A DNA stretch of 64,000 nucleotides from Rhodospirillales bacterium. GTDB taxonomy: Bacteria; Pseudomonadota; Alphaproteobacteria; ATCC43930; CGMCC-115725. The stretch is from assembly GCA_027315365.1 (NCBI GenBank), contig DAHUYF010000205.1:28753-92752 (forward strand), in the 5' to 3' direction. Below the pieces are notes generated by a model that worked only from the letters and a program-made list of their open reading frames with translations, ran no database searches and had not been told where the DNA came from. The position numbers and the translations under genes were made by a program. Numbering within the stretch: position 1 is the first letter of the stretch; each line of letters starts with the position of its first letter. Shown in pieces: positions 49,003 to 58,300 of the stretch.

Positions 49003-50388
49003 ATGGCGACATTATCGCTCGCCGAAGCGGCACCGCTCGACACGCGCTTGCCCGTCATACCAGGCGCCAGGAAGCACGAGACGGATCGCAGGCCACCGCT
49101 GTGGATCGTGCAATTGCAAAACCCTGGCCCCCCTGACAATCCCGTCTTCGTCCTGTTCAAGATCGGCGGCTTGGGCAGCCTGATAACGAGCTTTCCTCTG
49201 GCCAACGCGCTGATGACCGAGTTCCCGCGCTCGAAAGTCGTGTTCGTCACGAGCCGCGAGAACGAGGTTCTCCTGAGCAAGACCAAGCTTTCCGGGAGCG
49301 CCATCTACCTCGATGTCTCCGACGGATTGATGCCGCCGCTGCGGATGCTGGATGCGATCCGCAGGCTGCGAAAGCTCCGTCCAACGCATTTCTTCGATTT
49401 ACAGATTCATACCCGCAGGACCTTGTCCTGCCTGTGCGCGCTGCTGTCCGGCGCCGAGACCCGGATCGGCTTCTACCGTCCCGGCGACACGATCAGGCGA
49501 CGCGCCTTCGATCACCTGGCCTATGCGAACATGTTTTCCCCGGTCCATGAGCTTTACCTGCAAATGGCGCGGTCCGTCGGCTGCACGTCGGAGGCCGGCG
49601 GATACGGCGATCTCCTGACCGTCGATCGCGACGACAGGGACGAGGCGGCCGCGCTGTCGAACGGCTGGTGTTCGAGCACCGACCGGCTGCTGATCGTCAA
49701 TCCCAACACCTCCGACAAGGCGGTCGAGCGCCGCTGGCCCATCGAGCGCTTCGCCGCCGCAGTCACGGGGATCATGGAACGGCGCGCCGACGTCCGCGTG
49801 GCGCTGATCGGCGCCGCCGCCGAGCGCCCCTACGTCGAGCGGCTGCGGCGTGACCTGCGCAGCCACGGCGATCGCGTGCGGAGCTTCGCCGGGCGCACCT
49901 CTCTCGGCGGGCTCCTCGCCCTGCTGCAGCGCGCCGATTGCCTGCTGACCAATGACAGCGGGCCCTTCCATTTCGGCACGGCGCTGGGCACGCCGACGGT
50001 GGGGCTGTTCGGTCCGGTGCATCCCGACCATTACGGCCGCATGGGCGACCCGGCGAGAACGGTGATCTTCTATCGCCCGACAGTGTGCAGCCCGTGCGTG
50101 CATCTGACGCATGCGCCGCCCTGCGGCGGCAAGAACCACTGCATGCAGCTGATCCAGCCGGACGAGGTCGGCGACGCCTGCCTGTTCCTGCTGGAGGAGG
50201 CTGCCAGCGCGGCGCAACGTCCGCGGGGCGCCTGGCAATCTCCCGGGGCGCCGCGGATGGTCAGCCGCGAGGGAGCGCTGCTCGGCCTCTGGGGCCGCCA
50301 TCCCGAGCGGGCGGCGAGCCGCGCGTCGCGCGACGGCGCCGGACCGGCCCATGCGACCCGTCTCGAAGGAGCCAAGGGCCGGCCGTGA
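49003..50388 (+). CDS. Glycosyltransferase family 9 (heptosyltransferase-like)
   Basis: GT-B glycosyltransferase resembling ADP-heptose:LPS heptosyltransferases, which build the LPS core in the cytoplasm. It has 461 residues from ATG 49003 (GGAGAAG site, 8-nt spacing); ATG 48967 in frame is an alternative but overlaps a likely -10. N-terminal domain: VLFKIGGLGSLITSFPLANALMTEFP. C-terminal donor domain: LLIVNPNTSDKAVERRWPIERFAA, LLTNDSGPFHFGTALGTPTVGLFGP. A Cys cluster (CSPCVHLTHAPPC..CM) typical of GT9 follows. A ~55-residue Arg/Ala-rich tail is unusual. Acceptor unknown. Confidence 0.88.
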   Translation: MATLSLAEAAPLDTRLPVIPGARKHETDRRPPLWIVQLQNPGPPDNPVFVLFKIGGLGSLITSFPLANALMTEFPRSKVVFVTSRENEVLLSKTKLSGSAIYLDVSDGLMPPLRMLDAIRRLRKLRPTHFFDLQIHTRRTLSCLCALLSGAETRIGFYRPGDTIRRRAFDHLAYANMFSPVHELYLQMARSVGCTSEAGGYGDLLTVDRDDRDEAAALSNGWCSSTDRLLIVNPNTSDKAVERRWPIERFAAAVTGIMERRADVRVALIGAAAERPYVERLRRDLRSHGDRVRSFAGRTSLGGLLALLQRADCLLTNDSGPFHFGTALGTPTVGLFGPVHPDHYGRMGDPARTVIFYRPTVCSPCVHLTHAPPCGGKNHCMQLIQPDEVGDACLFLLEEAASAAQRPRGAWQSPGAPRMVSREGALLGLWGRHPERAASRASRDGAGPAHATRLEGAKGRP

Positions 50389-51617
50389 GCACGATGGTGC
50401 AGCCGGTCGCCTCGCTGCGCGCCGAGTTCGCAGAGCTTGCGATACCGGCACGCCGGCTGCTGCTCTCGCGGCTGCTGCGCAGCATCTGCCAAGGCGCACT
50501 GGTGGTCGATTTCGTGCTCTACCTAAGCCTGCTGCATTGGAATGGCGGGAGCATCGGCGCTCTGGTGGCCGCCAGCTTCGTCGTCGGCGCCATCCTCAGC
50601 ATGATCGTCGGCCCCGTGAGCGACCGGTTCGGTTACCGGCGGGTGCTGGTCGCCTATGAGGCGGCGATGGCCTGCGCCTTCGCAGCCGCGGCGCTCGGCG
50701 CCAATCCCTGGGTGCTGTCGGCGGCCGCCATCTTCGGCGGCTTCGGCCGCGGTGCGAATGGCGCGCCCGGCTGCTTCGTGCCGGTGGAACTGGCGTGGCT
50801 TGCCGAGGTGGTCCCGCCGTCGCGCCGGGCGGGCGTCTACAATCTCAATACCGCACTCGGCTTTGCCGGCATGGCCGCCGGCGCGCTCCTTGCCGCCGGA
50901 CCCCATCTCTGGGCGAGATGGCTGCCCGGAGACGCGGCCTATCACCCGCTCTTCTGGCTCGGCGGGCTGATTGCCTTCGGCAACACCTTCCTGCTTGCAG
51001 GCACCGGTGAGAGCACAACGCCGCACCGCGCCCGGTCCGCCGCTGCCCCGCCCCTTGCGAGGCTCTCCGCCGGCGAGCGACAGGCCCTGCTCAAGCTCGG
51101 GGTCATCAATCTCTTTAACGGCCTGTCCGTCGGGCTGTCCGGGCCGCTCATCGCCTACTGGTTCGCCGCGAAATTCCGCGTTGGTCCGCAGCAGATCGGG
51201 CCGGTCGCCGCCATCGCCTTCCTGTCGACCGCGCTCTGCGCCGCGGCGGTAGCGCGCTTCGCCGCGAGATCGGGCGCGGTGCGATCCTATGTGCGGCTGC
51301 AATGGGCCGCCTTGATCCTGCTGCTGGTCCTACCTATCGCCGGCGATTTCCGCAGCGCCGCGGTGGTCTGGATCTTCAAATTCACTCTCGAGCGCAGCGG
51401 CGCCGGCACGATGGAGGCGGTCAGCGTCGGTCTCGTCAATTCACGGCGATGGGGCCTCGCGAGCGGTCTCGGGGTCGCGACCTTGGCGCTGCCGCGCGCG
51501 CTCGGTCCGATGCTGGCGGGGCACTGGATCGCGGTCGGAACCTTCGCCACGCCGCTGGTGCTCGCCGCCTGCCTCCAGGCCGTCTATATCGTCTGCTACC
51601 GCCGCGCCTATTCTTGA
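50385..51617 (+). CDS. MFS transporter
   Basis: Major facilitator of 410 residues with a GTG start overlapping the GT9 stop by 4 bp (a second start, ATG, lies at 50394). Twelve hydrophobic helices. The loop 2-3 signature reads GPVSDRFGYRRVLVAYE; GGFGRGANGAPGCFVPVELAWLAEVVPPSRRAGVYNLNTALGFAG lies between helices 3-5. The coupling to GT9 suggests export or flipping of a glycosylated product or uptake of its precursor, but the substrate cannot be read. It ends 46 bp before the first copy of the metH repeat. Confidence 0.87.
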   Translation: MSTMVQPVASLRAEFAELAIPARRLLLSRLLRSICQGALVVDFVLYLSLLHWNGGSIGALVAASFVVGAILSMIVGPVSDRFGYRRVLVAYEAAMACAFAAAALGANPWVLSAAAIFGGFGRGANGAPGCFVPVELAWLAEVVPPSRRAGVYNLNTALGFAGMAAGALLAAGPHLWARWLPGDAAYHPLFWLGGLIAFGNTFLLAGTGESTTPHRARSAAAPPLARLSAGERQALLKLGVINLFNGLSVGLSGPLIAYWFAAKFRVGPQQIGPVAAIAFLSTALCAAAVARFAARSGAVRSYVRLQWAALILLLVLPIAGDFRSAAVVWIFKFTLERSGAGTMEAVSVGLVNSRRWGLASGLGVATLALPRALGPMLAGHWIAVGTFATPLVLAACLQAVYIVCYRRAYS

Positions 51618-51662
51618 CCGTCCGGGCGCGGCCGGGCCGCTTCGCGCAGCGGCGGACGTCGA

Positions 51663-51754
51663 CTACACCGAGAAATACTTCGCCTGCGGGTGGGTGACGA
51701 CGATCGCCGAGGTCGACTGCTCGGGATCGAGCTGGTCCTCGTCGGTCAGCGACA
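51663..51754 (-). repeat. Displaced copy of the metH 3' end (repeat copy A)
   Basis: These 92 bp are identical, without a mismatch, to 55289-55380, the last 30 codons plus stop of metH. The copy begins exactly at the stop codon (CTA on the plus strand). Here it is not attached to a metH body. A short CCCGATC match follows the repeat in both copies at different spacing. Together with copy B it brackets the four-gene cassette. Confidence 0.97.
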
Positions 51755-51772
51755 GGCCGCGAGGCCCGATCG

Positions 51773-52600
51773 CTACTGGAAGACCGGCATATCGGCTGCG
51801 GCATAGCCACAGCCCGACAGCATGTCTTTGTCATGCGTCAGGAAGTCGCGCAGCTGGTCGTCGGCCGTGGTGGCGGCGATGCGACGGAGCGCAGGCATGC
51901 CGTCCCGCATCTCCCGCTCGATCAACTGATCGACGTGCTCTTCGCTCAGATCGGGCGCCATCTGCTCGATGGCCGCACGCTTGCTCTCCAACTGGGCACG
52001 GCGCTCGATCACCATCTGCCGGACTAGCCCGTCGGTCATGAAGCGCAATGCCTCGGCGCGGGGCTTGTGCAACATGTCCCCGGCCACCGCCCAGATCGCG
52101 AGCTGCTTGTCGCCGTCCGATTGCGGCCAGCCGGACATGCAGTCGGCGAGCTTGTGAAGCGGCTCCGTCTCTTCCGTCGTAGCGCCGCCGGTGCCCGCGG
52201 ACGGGACGAAGGTCAAGGCCGCCTGGCTCGTCGGCGGCGGCGCAAATTCATCGATGCAGAACGTCGAGACCCGCGCGCTGGCCGAGGGCGAGGCCGACGA
52301 CAAGACGATCGTCACTGGCACCGCCGTGATCAACCGCTGGGAGCCCGCCTCGCCGCCATAAATCACGGTGCCCGATGGGATATCGACCGCGACCGGGGCC
52401 GCAGCTTCGCTCGGCAGTGTCAAGGTAATCGTGACCGAGGTACCGTCCGCACCATCCGCGACGATCCGTGCGTTCACCGCGCCGTCACGGAGAGCGGCGG
52501 CCACGGTGAGCGGCCCGCTGTCATGCTGATAAAGATAATATCCGCCCAGCAGGATCGCGGCGCCGATCAGCCATCGCGGAAACCGGCGTCGCCGAGTCAT
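51773..52600 (-). CDS. Membrane-anchored protein of unknown function (cassette gene 4)
   Basis: Not recognised. It has 275 residues: a basic N-terminus (RRRRFPRW), one membrane anchor (~11-25), then an exported part. Residues ~40-130 look like a beta sandwich (VTITLTLPSEAAAPVAVDIP, SGTVIYGG, VPVTIVL) ending in a Cys (Cys115, VSTFCIDEFAPPP). Residues ~145-255 are helical and polar, with Cys154 and Cys264. Three Cys could form one disulphide. It overlaps the preceding gene by 4 bp (ATGA) and ends 19 bp before repeat copy A, so it is the last gene of the cassette. No enzyme motif seen. Confidence 0.75.
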   Translation of the reverse strand: MTRRRRFPRWLIGAAILLGGYYLYQHDSGPLTVAAALRDGAVNARIVADGADGTSVTITLTLPSEAAAPVAVDIPSGTVIYGGEAGSQRLITAVPVTIVLSSASPSASARVSTFCIDEFAPPPTSQAALTFVPSAGTGGATTEETEPLHKLADCMSGWPQSDGDKQLAIWAVAGDMLHKPRAEALRFMTDGLVRQMVIERRAQLESKRAAIEQMAPDLSEEHVDQLIEREMRDGMPALRRIAATTADDQLRDFLTHDKDMLSGCGYAAADMPVFQ

Positions 52601-53502
52601 CGGAAGGTCTTTGCGAAAAGCTCGAACGACGCCGGCCTGAGACTGAACAGAAGCCGGCGCCGAGGATCCAGGACATAGAGCGCACCGTCACGCAGGCGCA
52701 GCGTCCCGCCCGCGTCATTGACGATCGAGAGCGCGTTCGGCCCGAGCAATATGTAGACCATGGTATCGGTGGAAAAGATCACCAGATCGTCCTCGGTGAC
52801 CGCGAGCGACCGGATCGGGCCGCCGAAATCGCCGTCCGGCACACGGAACAATATCTCGGGCCGGACCGCCTCGATGCGCACGATCGTCGACGCCGTCGCC
52901 GCATAGACGGAGCGTTGGTTGTCGGCGGCGGCGACGATCGGCTGCTGCGAGTCGAGCAGGACCTGCAAGGTCCCGTCAGTGATGAAGCGATAGAGCCGAA
53001 AGTCCTTCTGCGCCCCGCCGAACATGTAGACGGCACCCTTGTGGACGGACGGGGCGAGGCGCATGCCCAAGTCGGGCAGCGGCACCGCCGGCACCACATG
53101 CGCGTCTTCGTCCAGCGCGCCGAAATAGCCGCCAGCGACCGCAAGCAGCGTGCCGTCGGGATCGAGCGCGAAGCTTTCCGGCCGGCTTCCCGCCAGAGCG
53201 ATGGCGCGGATTCTCGGCGGCGAGGAGTCGATGTCGTCGACCACGCGCAACGCGTCGTCGACCGAGAAGACGATGGCCGCCTTTCCGGTCACCCCGAAAT
53301 CGGACCCGATCGCCGTGCCGGCCGACTCGAAGTCGCGCGGCCCGAGAATATGGGTCACCCGGGCCGCGCCGACCACCGCGACCGCCGACACGGCGCGGTC
53401 GGCTTCCGCCGCGCGATAGGCATGGAACAGCGCCACGCCCGCGAGTCCCGCGGCAACCGTGCCCAGGGTGACAATCCAGCGCCGCGGCCCGCGAGCTGCC
53501 AT
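52597..53502 (-). CDS. Membrane-anchored beta-rich protein of unknown function (cassette gene 3)
   Basis: Not recognised. From ATG 53502 (MAARGPRRWIVTLG) it has 301 residues; an upstream ATG at 53544 is possible but has a poor ribosome-binding site and overlaps the previous gene by 35 bp. One membrane anchor (~8-28) precedes ~265 exported residues dominated by short beta strands with repeated blade-like units (SFALDPDGTLLAVAGG, GAVYMFGGAQKDFRLYRF, ADNQRSVYAATASTIVRIE, SLAVTEDDLVIFSTDTMVYIL, LRLRDGALYVLDPRRRLLF). This pattern suggests a beta-propeller. No Cys in the exported part. Possibly a scaffold for its neighbours. Confidence 0.72.
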   Translation of the reverse strand: MAARGPRRWIVTLGTVAAGLAGVALFHAYRAAEADRAVSAVAVVGAARVTHILGPRDFESAGTAIGSDFGVTGKAAIVFSVDDALRVVDDIDSSPPRIRAIALAGSRPESFALDPDGTLLAVAGGYFGALDEDAHVVPAVPLPDLGMRLAPSVHKGAVYMFGGAQKDFRLYRFITDGTLQVLLDSQQPIVAAADNQRSVYAATASTIVRIEAVRPEILFRVPDGDFGGPIRSLAVTEDDLVIFSTDTMVYILLGPNALSIVNDAGGTLRLRDGALYVLDPRRRLLFSLRPASFELFAKTFR

Positions 53503-53509
53503 CAATCGC

Positions 53510-54712
53510 CTATCTGCCGTAGAGGCCCTGATGGCGCCCGCCATCCCAGGAGGACTGGGCGGTCACGGGGCAGCCGTTAGAACACATGGTGAAAGTCCTG
53601 CCGTCGCCGACACGCATGTACTCCTGATTGAGCTGCGCCCATCTCGCCACGTCGGAGGCGCTTGGCGGTGCGGGCGCTGGGGGCGGGGCGACGGCGCCGC
53701 GCGGCGGCCGCGCGAACCCTCCATAGTGCTGCCGTACCACCCAGTCATCCGCCTGGATGGTGCCGACGACGGGATCGGCGGGAACCGCCGGAACAATAGC
53801 GGCGACCGGCACCGCGGCTGCCGGCAGCATCACGGCGGCGCGGGCGGCTGCCAGCCGGAAGCTCGCCGCGACGACCGAGCGCGGTTGGGACGGATGCTCG
53901 GACATGGTCTTCTGATAGATCTCGACGAGCGCATCGGCGGCGGCGGCCTTGAGACGGTCGATACGGTCGTTCTTGAGATAGCCCGCGACGATCGCCGCCT
54001 CCTGGTCGCGCATCTCTTCCTCGGCCGCCTTTGCTGCGGCGCGCGCCCGCTTGCCCAGCGCGGTCCAACCCGCTGCCCGCTCGGCATCCTCGAGCGGGCC
54101 GCCGTAATTCAGCGCCCAATTGACCTGCTCCGGCAGCGGCAGCCGCCGCTCGACCAGCTTGAAGATGCCGGCCTTGTCCAGCACGTGCCCGACCACCGCC
54201 TCGACCGCCTTCTCGATACCCACCTGCGCCACCGCATAGGGCAGGTTCCGCACGATCACCGAGGTCGTATAGCCGATAGGCGATTCTTGCGGCCCGTTGA
54301 TCTCGACAACCTGCGCCGCCAGCCGCGCCTTGATGGCTTGGGCCTCCGGCCCATCGAGGTTTCCGCCCTCTGCCTTGATCTGCTTGAGACGAGACGCGTC
54401 CTGACCGGCCACGACCATCTTGGCGCCGAGCCATTGGTCCCGGCGATCGAGGGCGGCGGTGCCGAGGTCACTCGCCAGGTTGAGGGCGAAATCGGCGACC
54501 TTGAAGGTGGCGCCGGTAGCGAAGACCCACGGGTTGGGCGAATGCACCGCGACCTCGGCGGCGGTATTGCCGGCAACCTCCAGCCCCAGGTAGCAGTAGG
54601 GCATGACGACGGCGCGGACATCGGCTGCGCGCGCTCGCGCCGGTCCGAGCGCCGCGGCCGCGCACAAAACCGCAGCCGCAAGGAGCCGGCCGGCTAGGCC
54701 GCGGGAGATCAA
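53510..54712 (-). CDS. Secreted helical protein of unknown function (cassette gene 2)
   Basis: Not recognised. It has 400 residues with a clear Sec signal peptide (~1-30, ending ARARAAD). Exported residues begin with DVRAVVMPYCYLGLEVAG. Residues ~65-110 and ~200-300 are strongly helical and Ala/Glu/Lys-rich (KRARAAAKAAEEEMRDQEAA). An Ala/Val hydrophobic stretch at ~305-325 could be a membrane-active helix. A Pro/Ala linker (~345-362) leads to a C-terminal module with two Cys (FTMCSNGCPVTAQSSWDGG). Overlaps the previous gene by 4 bp. No known domain could be named. Confidence 0.75.
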   Translation of the reverse strand: MISRGLAGRLLAAAVLCAAAALGPARARAADVRAVVMPYCYLGLEVAGNTAAEVAVHSPNPWVFATGATFKVADFALNLASDLGTAALDRRDQWLGAKMVVAGQDASRLKQIKAEGGNLDGPEAQAIKARLAAQVVEINGPQESPIGYTTSVIVRNLPYAVAQVGIEKAVEAVVGHVLDKAGIFKLVERRLPLPEQVNWALNYGGPLEDAERAAGWTALGKRARAAAKAAEEEMRDQEAAIVAGYLKNDRIDRLKAAAADALVEIYQKTMSEHPSQPRSVVAASFRLAAARAAVMLPAAAVPVAAIVPAVPADPVVGTIQADDWVVRQHYGGFARPPRGAVAPPPAPAPPSASDVARWAQLNQEYMRVGDGRTFTMCSNGCPVTAQSSWDGGRHQGLYGR

Positions 54713-55089
54713 GGCGATGTCACCCGCCGCACCTTCTCCACCATGGGTAGGGTGCGAAGCTCGTCCACCCGCGCTGCCCGCAGCTTGGCGAGGAGGTCAT
54801 TGTCGGTGGCCTGCGACGCCGAGGTACTCGGCCGCGAGGACGGATCGAGGGGCTCGGCATGCGTATTCGGAAAGGGATCGAGCGAGTGGACCTGCCAGTC
54901 GAACGGCAACAGAGTCGACCCAAGATCGGTCGAGAGATCTCCCCCGCCAAGCGGCGGCCAGACATCGACGCGGGGCACCTCTACCGGGCGGTACTGTGCG
55001 CGGACATCGGCGGCAGAAAGGAGACACCCCGCCGCGGCGACGGCCCAAGCGACTCTCAATCCCGTCGCAAGCTCCGAGCGCCGAGACAT
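54709..55089 (-). CDS. Small secreted protein of unknown function (cassette gene 1)
   Basis: Not recognised. It has 126 residues with a signal peptide (~1-31, cleavage likely after DVRA). The AAAGC sequence at 18-22 is lipobox-like but lacks the usual Leu, so lipidation is doubtful. The mature part is short, Pro/Asp-rich (VEVPRVDVWPPLGGGDLSTDLGSTLLPFDW), then a disordered Ser/Thr region and a short charged helix at the end. First gene of the minus-strand cassette, with a consensus TATAAT 38 bp before its start. Its stop overlaps the next start (ATGA). Confidence 0.7.
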   Translation of the reverse strand: MSRRSELATGLRVAWAVAAAGCLLSAADVRAQYRPVEVPRVDVWPPLGGGDLSTDLGSTLLPFDWQVHSLDPFPNTHAEPLDPSSRPSTSASQATDNDLLAKLRAARVDELRTLPMVEKVRRVTSP

Positions 55090-55126
55090 GAACCGGCATC
55101 CCCCAAATCAATGACGGTCGATGCAA

Positions 55127-55156
55127 ATTATAGCATTCGGCGGATACGTCCGGAAG
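55127..55156 (-). promoter_or_regulatory. Candidate promoter of the four-gene cassette
   Basis: A perfect TATAAT lies on the minus strand at 55132-55127. The -35 region (around 55155-55150, TTCCGG) is poor, so an activator or another sigma factor may be needed. A CGAGAT-TTTG-ATCTCG hairpin at 55171-55186 lies between it and metH. The rest of 55090-55288 shows nothing gene-like. Confidence 0.4.
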
Positions 55157-55288
55157 TTGAAAGCTGCGGACGAGATTTTGATCTCGCGAGGTGTAAACAG
55201 CCGGTGCTCCTATCAGGGGACGCCGAGCGCGGCTCAGGCCAATAAGCCCGGGCACATGGTTTTCCCGCGCGTCCCCAAGCCCGAAGAC

Positions 55289-55380
55289 CTACACCGAGAA
55301 ATACTTCGCCTGCGGGTGGGTGACGACGATCGCCGAGGTCGACTGCTCGGGATCGAGCTGGTCCTCGTCGGTCAGCGACA
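55289..55380 (-). repeat. metH 3' end, native repeat copy B
   Basis: The last 92 bp of the intact metH gene, identical to 51663-51754. Identity stops abruptly at 55380, inside the MetH C-terminal activation domain coding sequence. See copy A for interpretation. Confidence 0.97.
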
Positions 55381-58300
55381 ACCCGATCTCCTCGGCATTG
55401 AGCAGCGCCAGCAATTGGCGCTGGTCCGCCAGGTTGGGACAGGCGGGATATCCAAAGGAATAGCGGCTGCCGCGATAGCCCTGCTGCAGCAGCGCCTCGA
55501 TGTCGCGCGCCTCCTCGCCGGCGAATCCCAGCTCGGCGCGGATGCGCTTGTGGGTGTACTCGGCCATCGCCTCGGCCATCTCGACCGAGAGGCCGTGCAG
55601 ATAGAGATAATCCTGATAGCGGTTCTCGCCGAACCATTCGCGCGCCACTTCCGAGGCGCGCGGCCCGACGGTGACCGCCTGCAACCCGATCACGTCGCGC
55701 TCGTTGTCGCTGACGTCGCGGAAGAAATCGGCGATGCAGAGGCCGCCCTCCTTGGCCTGGCGCGGGAAGGTGAAGCGTGCCACCTCGCGCGATCCCTCCT
55801 CGTCGAACAGGATGACGTCGTTGCCCTCGGCGGCGCATTTCCAAAAACCGTAGGCGGCCTGCGGCACCAAGATGTCCTGCCCGATGGCGACCTCGAGCAG
55901 GCGCTGCAGGATCGGACGCAGCTCCTTGTGCGCCCAGAGCTTGAACTCGTCGAGCGTGCGCCCGTCCTTGCGGAAGCCCCAATGGAATTGATAGAGCATG
56001 CGCTCGTTGAGATAGGGCACCAGCGCCTTCGCCGGCACGCGCGCCACGATGCGCGGCCCCCAGAAGGGCGGCACCGGCACCGGGATGCGGCGCGTCAGCT
56101 CCTGGCGGCGCAGCCGGATTTCCTCGACATCGATCGGCCTTAGGGGCCGCGCGTCGGCGGCGCGGCCGAGCTTGCGCTTTTCGTTGACGACACGGCCGCG
56201 GTTCTTCGCCTGCATCTCGGCAAGATGCGCGTCGAACCGGCCGGTCATCACCTTGTCCATGAGGTCGAGGCCGTCGAAGGCGTCGCGCGCATAGGCGACG
56301 CGGCCCGAGGCGTAGGCCTTGGCGCAATCCTCCTCGACATAGCGCCGGGTCAGCGCCGCCCCGCCCAGCATCACCGGCATGGAAAAGCCCTGGCGCGTCA
56401 TCTCCTCGAGATTCTCGCGCATCACCACGGTCGACTTGACCAGCAGGCCGGAGAGGCCGACGGCGTCCGCCTTGTACTGCGCCGCGGCATCGATGATGGC
56501 GTTGATCGGCTGCTTGATGCCGAGATTGACCACGCGGTAGCCGTTGTTGGTGAGGATGATGTCGACCAGGTTCTTGCCGATGTCGTGCACGTCGCCCTTG
56601 ACGGTGGCGAGCACGATCGTGCCCTTCTGCTGGCCGTCGATGCGCTCCATATGCGGCTCGAGCCAGCCCACCGCCGCCTTCATCGTCTCGGCCGATTGCA
56701 GCACGAAGGGAAGCTGCATCTTGCCGGCGCCGAACAGCTCGCCCACCACCTTCATGCCGTCGAGCAGGAAGGTGTTGATGATGTCGAGCGGCGGATGCGT
56801 CTTGAGCGCGAGCTCCAGATCCTCCTCGAGCCCCAGGCGGTCGCCGTCGACGATGCGCTGCTTCAGGCGCTCCTCGACCGCTTCGGGCCGCGCCTTCTTC
56901 GCCGTCTTCGCCGCGACGCGGTTCTCGAACAGCGCGATGAAGGACTGCAGCGGGTCGTAGCCCTCCCGCCGGCGGTCGAAGATCAGATCCTCGGCGACCC
57001 TCGCCTCCTCCTCGGGGATGCGGTGGAGCGGCATGATCTTCGAGACATGGACGATGGCGCCGGTGAGGCCGCGCTTCAGCGCGTGGTCGAGGAACACCGA
57101 GTTCAACACATGGCGCGCCGCCGGGTTGAGGCCGAAGGAGATGTTCGAGAGGCCGAGGATGATCTGGCAGTCCGGCAGTTCGCGCGACAGCCGCTCGATC
57201 GCTTCCAGCGTCCACAATCCCAGCTTGCGGTCGTCCGCGTTGCCGGTGCAGATGGTGAAGGTGAGCGGGTCGAACATCAGATCCGCCGCCGGCAGGCCAT
57301 GGCGGTTGCAGGCGAAATCGTGGAGCCGGCGCGCGATCTCGAGCTTGCGCTCGACCTCCTTGGCCATCCCCTGCTCGTCGATGGTGAGCGCGATGACCGC
57401 GGTGCCGAAGCGGCGGGCGAGATCGAGGCGCTTGGCGGCCGGCGCCTCGCCGTCCTCGAAATTGATCGAGTTGAGGATCGGCTTGCCGCCATAGAGCTTC
57501 AGCGCCGCCTCGAGCACCGGCAGCTCGGTCGAATCGATCACCAGCGGCGCGTTCACCGACCCTCGCATGCGGGTCACCGCCTCGCTCATATCGGCGACCT
57601 CGTTGCGGCCGACAAAGGCGGTGCAGAGGTCGAGCGCGTGCGAGCCCTCCTTGACCTGGTCGCGCGCCATCTCGACGCAGCCGTCCCAGTCGCCCTTTTC
57701 CTGGAGCTGGCGGAACTGCTTGGAGCCGTTGGCATTGCAGCGTTCGCCGATCGAGAGATAGGCGTTCTCCTGGCGCAGCGCCGTCTGGGCGTAGAGCGAG
57801 GCGATCGACGGCACCCACACGCTGCGGCGCCCCTTCGGCCGCGGGCGGAAGCCGTCGGCAGCGAGCCGCCGCAGCATGGCGTCGAGCGCGGCGATGTGCG
57901 GCACGTCGGTGCCGCAGCAGCCGCCGATCAGATTGACGCCGTCCTCGGCGACGAAGCGCTCCTGCCATTGCGCCAGCTCGGCCGGGCTCAGCGGGTAATG
58001 CGTGTGGCCGTTGACCAGCTCCGGCAGGCCGGCATTGGGCTGCACCGAGACCAGGCCCGGCCAGTTCTCGCCCAGCCATTTGACGTGCTCGGCCATCTCC
58101 AGCGGACCGGTGGCGCAGTTGACGCCGATCAACGGGACGTCGAGCGCGCGGATCACCGTGGCGGCGGCGGCAATGTCGGCGCCGACCAGCAGCGTGCCGG
58201 TGGTCTCGACCGTCACCTGCACGAAGATCGGCGTGTCCCTGGCGGCGTCGGCGCGGGCGCGCTTGGCGGCGTTTACCGCCGCCTTGATCTGCAGCGTGTC

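Noticed and set aside
51436..51834. A minus-strand frame running through repeat copy A
   Set aside because: It reads the metH tail out of frame and overlaps the real MFS gene antisense; not a gene.
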